A DNA stretch of 64,000 bases from Lysobacter sp. (GTDB taxonomy: Bacteria > Pseudomonadota > Gammaproteobacteria > Xanthomonadales > Xanthomonadaceae), in contig JAHCAU010000014.1 in the NCBI GenBank assembly GCA_019634715.1, forward strand, positions 62,001 to 126,000, given 5' to 3'. Every line of letters begins with the position of its first letter. Position 1 is the stretch's first letter. The translations under genes were made by a program, and so were the position numbers. This document shows, in pieces, positions 61,220 through 64,000 of this stretch. Below the pieces are notes generated by a model. It ran no database searches. It had not been told where the DNA came from and saw nothing but the letters and a program-made list of their open reading frames with translations.

Positions 61220-62290
61220 TCAAACCAGGCGCGGCCCCTTCGGTGCCGGTCCATCCGGTCCGTCCATCCCTTGCGTTTGCGTGGGCGGCTGGAAGCTCTG
61301 CTGCAGCGCTTGCTGCTGGTTGATGGCCACCACCTTGTCGCTGCTCTGCGACAGCTTCTGCCCCGCCAGTTCGCGCACGTCGCCGATGGCCGTTCTCGCC
61401 CATTCCGCCGACAGGTTGACCAATGGGTTCACCATCACGTCCTGCCACGCGCCGCGTAGCGGGTTGCCCGCTTCCGCCCCGCGTAGTGCGATCACAAGCT
61501 CGGCACCGCGCAATGCGTTGTCGCGGTCGCCGTGGAGATGGCGCGGAACGGCGGCGTTGAGATCGTCCACCGAGGCAATGGTGCCGTTCTCGATCCGCTG
61601 GATGATGCCAGGCCAGTTCCGACGTCCGTCCTGGTTCTCCAACTTGGAGATGACCGTGACCATGCGGATCTGGTTGTCGGCCGTGGCGTTGCGATACAGG
61701 GTCGTATCTTCGAGCTCGCGCACGGCACCGCCTTCGCGAAGCAGATGGTTGACCTGCCGAACGTCCTGGTTGTGGACGAAGGTGATGCCCGCATCCGAGC
61801 GCATGAACTCGTTGAGTCGACTCTTGATGCCGACCGGCACGTCATAACCATTGTCGGTGACGGTCTGGCGGTCGCCCCTGATCTCGTTTCCCTGGCGTCG
61901 CAGCGCTTCACTTGCCTGATCATACTCGGCTTGGGTCAGCGCGAGATTGGGCCGCTGGCCCGGTTGGCGCGCCCAGTCCTGGTAGGCGTTGAGCAGTTGA
62001 TCGGCATTGCGGTTCGCATCGTTGCGCTGCTGCCCGAAATCGGTTTGCAGCGTACCGATGGAATAGCCGCTATTGTAGATTGGTTCCAGTTGCCCCTCGC
62101 GGAAGATACCGGCTTCGCGGGGGTGGCCTCTCGCCGTGTCGCCTTCGCGATGAATGTAACCGGCGAAAGCCAATTCATAGGCGACATTGCGTCCACGGCT
62201 GCTGCCTTCGGATGCTACGCCGACTGCGAAATAGATCGTTGCCCTCAGTTCGTTGTCGGTCAGTGTCGCGGGTCGCAATTGTGCGTTCAC
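61220..62290 (-). CDS. Putative antibacterial effector with lysozyme-like N-terminus and Gln-rich tail (356 aa)
   Basis: GTG start with AGGAGG 7 nt upstream. Residues ~12-130 look like a muramidase fold: a Glu in VGVASEGSSRGR (Glu28), then NSGYSIGTLQTDFGQ (74-87), a pattern I associate with peptidoglycan-cleaving effectors and phage lysozymes. The C-terminus ends in a Gln-rich tail (VVAINQQQALQQSFQPPTQTQ), as in Xanthomonadales type IV secretion effectors (XVIPCD), although the full XVIPCD motifs are not evident. The lipoprotein gene 27 bp upstream would encode the immunity protein. Function by inference. Confidence 0.6.
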   Translation of the reverse strand: MNAQLRPATLTDNELRATIYFAVGVASEGSSRGRNVAYELAFAGYIHREGDTARGHPREAGIFREGQLEPIYNSGYSIGTLQTDFGQQRNDANRNADQLLNAYQDWARQPGQRPNLALTQAEYDQASEALRRQGNEIRGDRQTVTDNGYDVPVGIKSRLNEFMRSDAGITFVHNQDVRQVNHLLREGGAVRELEDTTLYRNATADNQIRMVTVISKLENQDGRRNWPGIIQRIENGTIASVDDLNAAVPRHLHGDRDNALRGAELVIALRGAEAGNPLRGAWQDVMVNPLVNLSAEWARTAIGDVRELAGQKLSQSSDKVVAINQQQALQQSFQPPTQTQGMDGPDGPAPKGPRLV

Positions 62291-62317
62291 GGTCTTCCCT
62301 CCTGGCGTGCCGTATGC

Positions 62318-63157
62318 CTATTCCCTGATGTCGATGATCCGGATGCCCTGCACGGCTCCGACAGGGGACAAATCCTTGCCGCTCAAGCGAACCGCCTTGC
62401 TGCCTGTGACGACGAGCAGAGTGTTGTCGTCGAGGTTCACGGCATGGGCCGGGCGTGTGATCCAGCAGTTTCTGCGGCTGTCGTGATCCGAAATGATCTT
62501 GGCGACCGGCTTGAACCCGGACTCCGCTTCCTGCTGCGAAGGCGCTCGCGTTCGGGCGACATAGGCGGCGGTTTCGCAGATGGGCTGGCCATCGAACAGG
62601 TGGCGCACATCGACCGGCGTATTGGCCGCCCTGGGCACCCCATCCGCACCCATGACCATTTTGCGCTCGAACAATGTCGCGCCCAGCACGACATCGTGCC
62701 CCCTGCCGTGTCCGTCTTCCCAGCCGCCATACGATGCGGGTTGCTCGACATCGACAGCGGATGGCATCGCGCGAATGGTGGCGTATCGATGGCCGCTTCG
62801 ATCCGTGAACCTGTAGGCCAGGCGCTTGCCGGTACCAACCGGATCAATCGACGCGACCTGGACATCCGTAACGCGCTCACCCGAGAAGAATTCCAGCGCC
62901 TGCACGACACCGTCCGTCGGCGAGGACATGAGCCAGAGCTTTCTGGGCTTGTTGCTGTCTGCGATGACGATGGCAGCTGTCTGGAAATCGCGCTCCGCCA
63001 CCGCTGTTTTCGGCCACGGATCAAAGGACTCGGATGATTTCGCATCCCGGTTGCCGGACGACTGCGCGCAGGCGCCTGCTCCGGCAGTCAGGACAACGCT
63101 CAAGGCCATCGGCATCAGGCCCTGTCCATTCAGGAAACGTCTCGCGCTCTTCACCAT
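62318..63157 (-). CDS. Periplasmic lipoprotein, candidate immunity protein (279 aa)
   Basis: Signal sequence (MVKSARRFLNGQGLMPMALSVVLTAGAGAC) with a weak lipobox before Cys. The mature part is an all-beta-looking domain with a Cys pair (QPICETAAY and RRNCWITRP) and no enzyme motif. In Xanthomonadales, immunity lipoproteins (X-Tfi) are encoded just upstream of lysozyme-like type IV effectors; this gene has that position. Confidence 0.6.
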   Translation of the reverse strand: MVKSARRFLNGQGLMPMALSVVLTAGAGACAQSSGNRDAKSSESFDPWPKTAVAERDFQTAAIVIADSNKPRKLWLMSSPTDGVVQALEFFSGERVTDVQVASIDPVGTGKRLAYRFTDRSGHRYATIRAMPSAVDVEQPASYGGWEDGHGRGHDVVLGATLFERKMVMGADGVPRAANTPVDVRHLFDGQPICETAAYVARTRAPSQQEAESGFKPVAKIISDHDSRRNCWITRPAHAVNLDDNTLLVVTGSKAVRLSGKDLSPVGAVQGIRIIDIRE

Positions 63158-63274
63158 GCGTCCGTGTCAGCTGGATTTGAGGCACAAGTATGCCCCGACG
63201 CCTCGGGCACCTGCATCCCATGCCCCACAAACAACAACGGCGACCTCCGGAGAGATCGCCGTTGCCGTTGAATC

Positions 63275-63296
63275 TGGAGCGGGTGATGGGAATCGA
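63275..63296 (-). other. 3'-end fragment of tRNA-Gly, putative att site
   Basis: On the minus strand these 22 bases end ...CATCACCCGCTCCA, preceded by TCGATTCC. That is the T-arm and acceptor end, with CCA, of a tRNA-Gly starting GCGGGTG. Identity stops in the T-loop, and the rest of the tRNA is missing. Integrases of genomic islands in this group use the 3' end of tRNA-Gly as attB, so this could be the distal junction. In that case the intact tRNA would lie to the right of the window. Confidence 0.55.
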
Positions 63297-63352
63297 CTCA
63301 CGACCCCATCTAGCCCTTATCCATCAACTACTTAGCCAAAAAGCGGGTCTGA

Positions 63353-63375
63353 AAAACGATACCCAAAACGATACC
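63353..63375. repeat. Two direct copies of AAAACGATACC, 12-bp period
   Basis: Exact repeats at 63353-63363 and 63365-63375, next to the tRNA fragment. They may be arm-type integrase or excisionase sites. Confidence 0.6.
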
Positions 63376-63565
63376 TCTGAGGCGCCCACGGTAGCGCAAT
63401 GATATTGACGCAAGCAACGTGCTTGCGTGGCGCCAGATGGCATCAGACAGGTGGATTGCCTAGTCCAAACACTTTCGAGCGAAACAGGGCTTTTAGCAGC
63501 CCGTTTCGTCTTGCGCGTTGAGCGTGCCCTGCTTGGATGTTCGCTCCCCCATACGAGGAGCAACG

Positions 63566-63871
63566 ATGTCGCAGAATTTGCAGTTGAGTATCGCCGTCCA
63601 CCTGCTGGCCGGGCTGATGAGCCGGAACGATCGTCGGGAAACCGATCGGCAGGAGGACATCGGGCATTCGCTGGATGTCGCCGCCCTGCTGATCCGTGAA
63701 AGCGGCCGCCGCTCGTCTCCGGGCGGGCATCAGACCCCCGAACCCCGGCGCGCCGTGCCCACGCGGGAGGTCATGGTGGACAGGGAGACCCCCTCGGTCG
63801 GGGAGACGTATCACGATCACGACGAGCCCCAAGGGGTGGAGGTCCAGAAACGCCGCCCCGTTCGTCCATAA
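63566..63871 (+). CDS. Small hypothetical protein (101 aa)
   Basis: GAGGAG 6 nt before the ATG. The N-terminal third is helical (LQLSIAVHLLAGLMSRNDRRE); the rest is charged and Pro/Arg-rich, with no Cys and no domain I recognise. A good terminator follows. Possibly cargo of the element bounded by the tRNA fragment. Confidence 0.55.
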   Translation: MSQNLQLSIAVHLLAGLMSRNDRRETDRQEDIGHSLDVAALLIRESGRRSSPGGHQTPEPRRAVPTREVMVDRETPSVGETYHDHDEPQGVEVQKRRPVRP

Positions 63872-63894
63872 GTGCGGCCAACTGGCTTCAGCAG

Positions 63895-63925
63895 AATGCC
63901 CCGGACACCGGGGCATTTCTGTTAT
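63895..63925. terminator. Terminator between convergent small gene and partial minus-strand gene
   Basis: AATGCCCCGG (63895-63904), loop ACA, CCGGGGCATT (63908-63917), then TCTGTTATT. A perfect 10-bp stem. Confidence 0.8.
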
Positions 63926-64000
63926 TGGTTCTGACTTGGACGAGGCGATGGCTCCGGACGGTTCGAGGGCTCCTGGGCCGGGGCCGAACTGGCGTCCTCA
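63922..64000 (-). CDS. 3' end of an unknown gene with Pro/Ser/Gln tail (partial)
   Basis: The minus strand is open from the window edge to TAA at 63922. It reads 25 residues, EDASSAPAQEPSNRPEPSPR and then PSQNQ. The composition suits a disordered C-terminal tail, such as the Gln/Pro-rich ends of type IV secretion effectors. Too short for assignment, and coding status is inferred only from the open frame and the terminator behind it. Confidence 0.35.
   Translation of the reverse strand, partial: EDASSAPAQEPSNRPEPSPRPSQNQ

Larger units (their letters stand above)
63158..63565. other. 408-bp intergenic region containing hairpin, tRNA-end fragment and short repeats
   Basis: It holds a stem CAACGGCGA/TCGCCGTTG (63235-63243, 63256-63264), the tRNA-Gly-like fragment (63275-63296) and two copies of AAAACGATACC (63353-63375). 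No gene-like frame is seen. Composition is lower in GC than the neighbours. Confidence 0.6.

Noticed and set aside
63218..63310. Complete tRNA gene at the right end
   Set aside because: Only the acceptor/T-arm part matches; there is no anticodon or D arm beyond 63296.

Overview
The window is high-GC DNA that reads like the chromosome of a Lysobacteraceae/Xanthomonadaceae bacterium (Lysobacter- or Luteimonas-like). This is inferred from gene order and protein style: trpG-trpD-trpC with a HAD gene behind it; prmA, a zinc-ribbon protein, fis and purH in a row, then purD; ilvE; rimK; and many secreted metzincin-type proteases. No rRNA, CRISPR array or intact tRNA is visible.

Layout from left to right. 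1-6.3 kb: the 3' part of a Ser/Thr kinase-TPR protein, an unknown secreted protein, and a divergent winged-helix/TPR membrane regulator. 6.4-11.6 kb: a minus-strand bacteriocin-type export operon, consisting of a secreted protein, a double-glycine-leader peptide, a membrane-anchored protein, a membrane fusion protein and a C39-peptidase ABC exporter. 11.6-12.9 kb: an AT-rich repeat cluster and a frameshifted REP-associated transposase flanked by two REP palindromes. 12.9-17.3 kb: HAD phosphatase, trpC, an ABM-fold protein, trpD, trpG and a DedA protein. 17.3-23.4 kb: acyl-CoA-ligase-like enzyme, an RND/MMPL transporter fused to a LolA-like domain, and a barrel-like outer-membrane protein. 23.5-27.1 kb: pstSCAB.

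27.5-33.1 kb holds the most unusual set, an operon divergent from pst. It encodes a ferritin-like di-iron protein resembling aldehyde-deformylating oxygenase, an ArsP/DUF318-type permease, a Cys-Cys thioredoxin-fold protein, a fatty-acyl-reductase-like SDR and a methyltransferase-like protein ending in GSGCC, followed by a LuxR-type regulator. I read it as a candidate pathway that joins metalloid or thiophilic-metal handling to long-chain aldehyde or lipid chemistry. No characterised system with this composition comes to mind.

33.1-42.2 kb is mostly housekeeping: a secreted metalloprotease, prmA, a zinc-ribbon membrane protein, fis, purH, a Na/Ca exchanger, a lipoprotein and purD. 42.3-45.8 kb has a tandem pair of near-identical XRE regulators divergent from a large degenerate type III restriction/helicase-like protein, a possible defence-type locus. 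45.8-52 kb: an LplT-PlsC fusion, a CD225/DUF2752 pair, a reprolysin-like protease and ilvE. 52.2-57.3 kb: a secreted protein and a 1385-residue beta-propeller protein with 13 full tandem cysteine repeats. 57.4-60.7 kb: a two-component system and rimK. The right end carries a probable antibacterial effector/immunity lipoprotein pair and a 22-bp tRNA-Gly 3'-end fragment that looks like an integration site.
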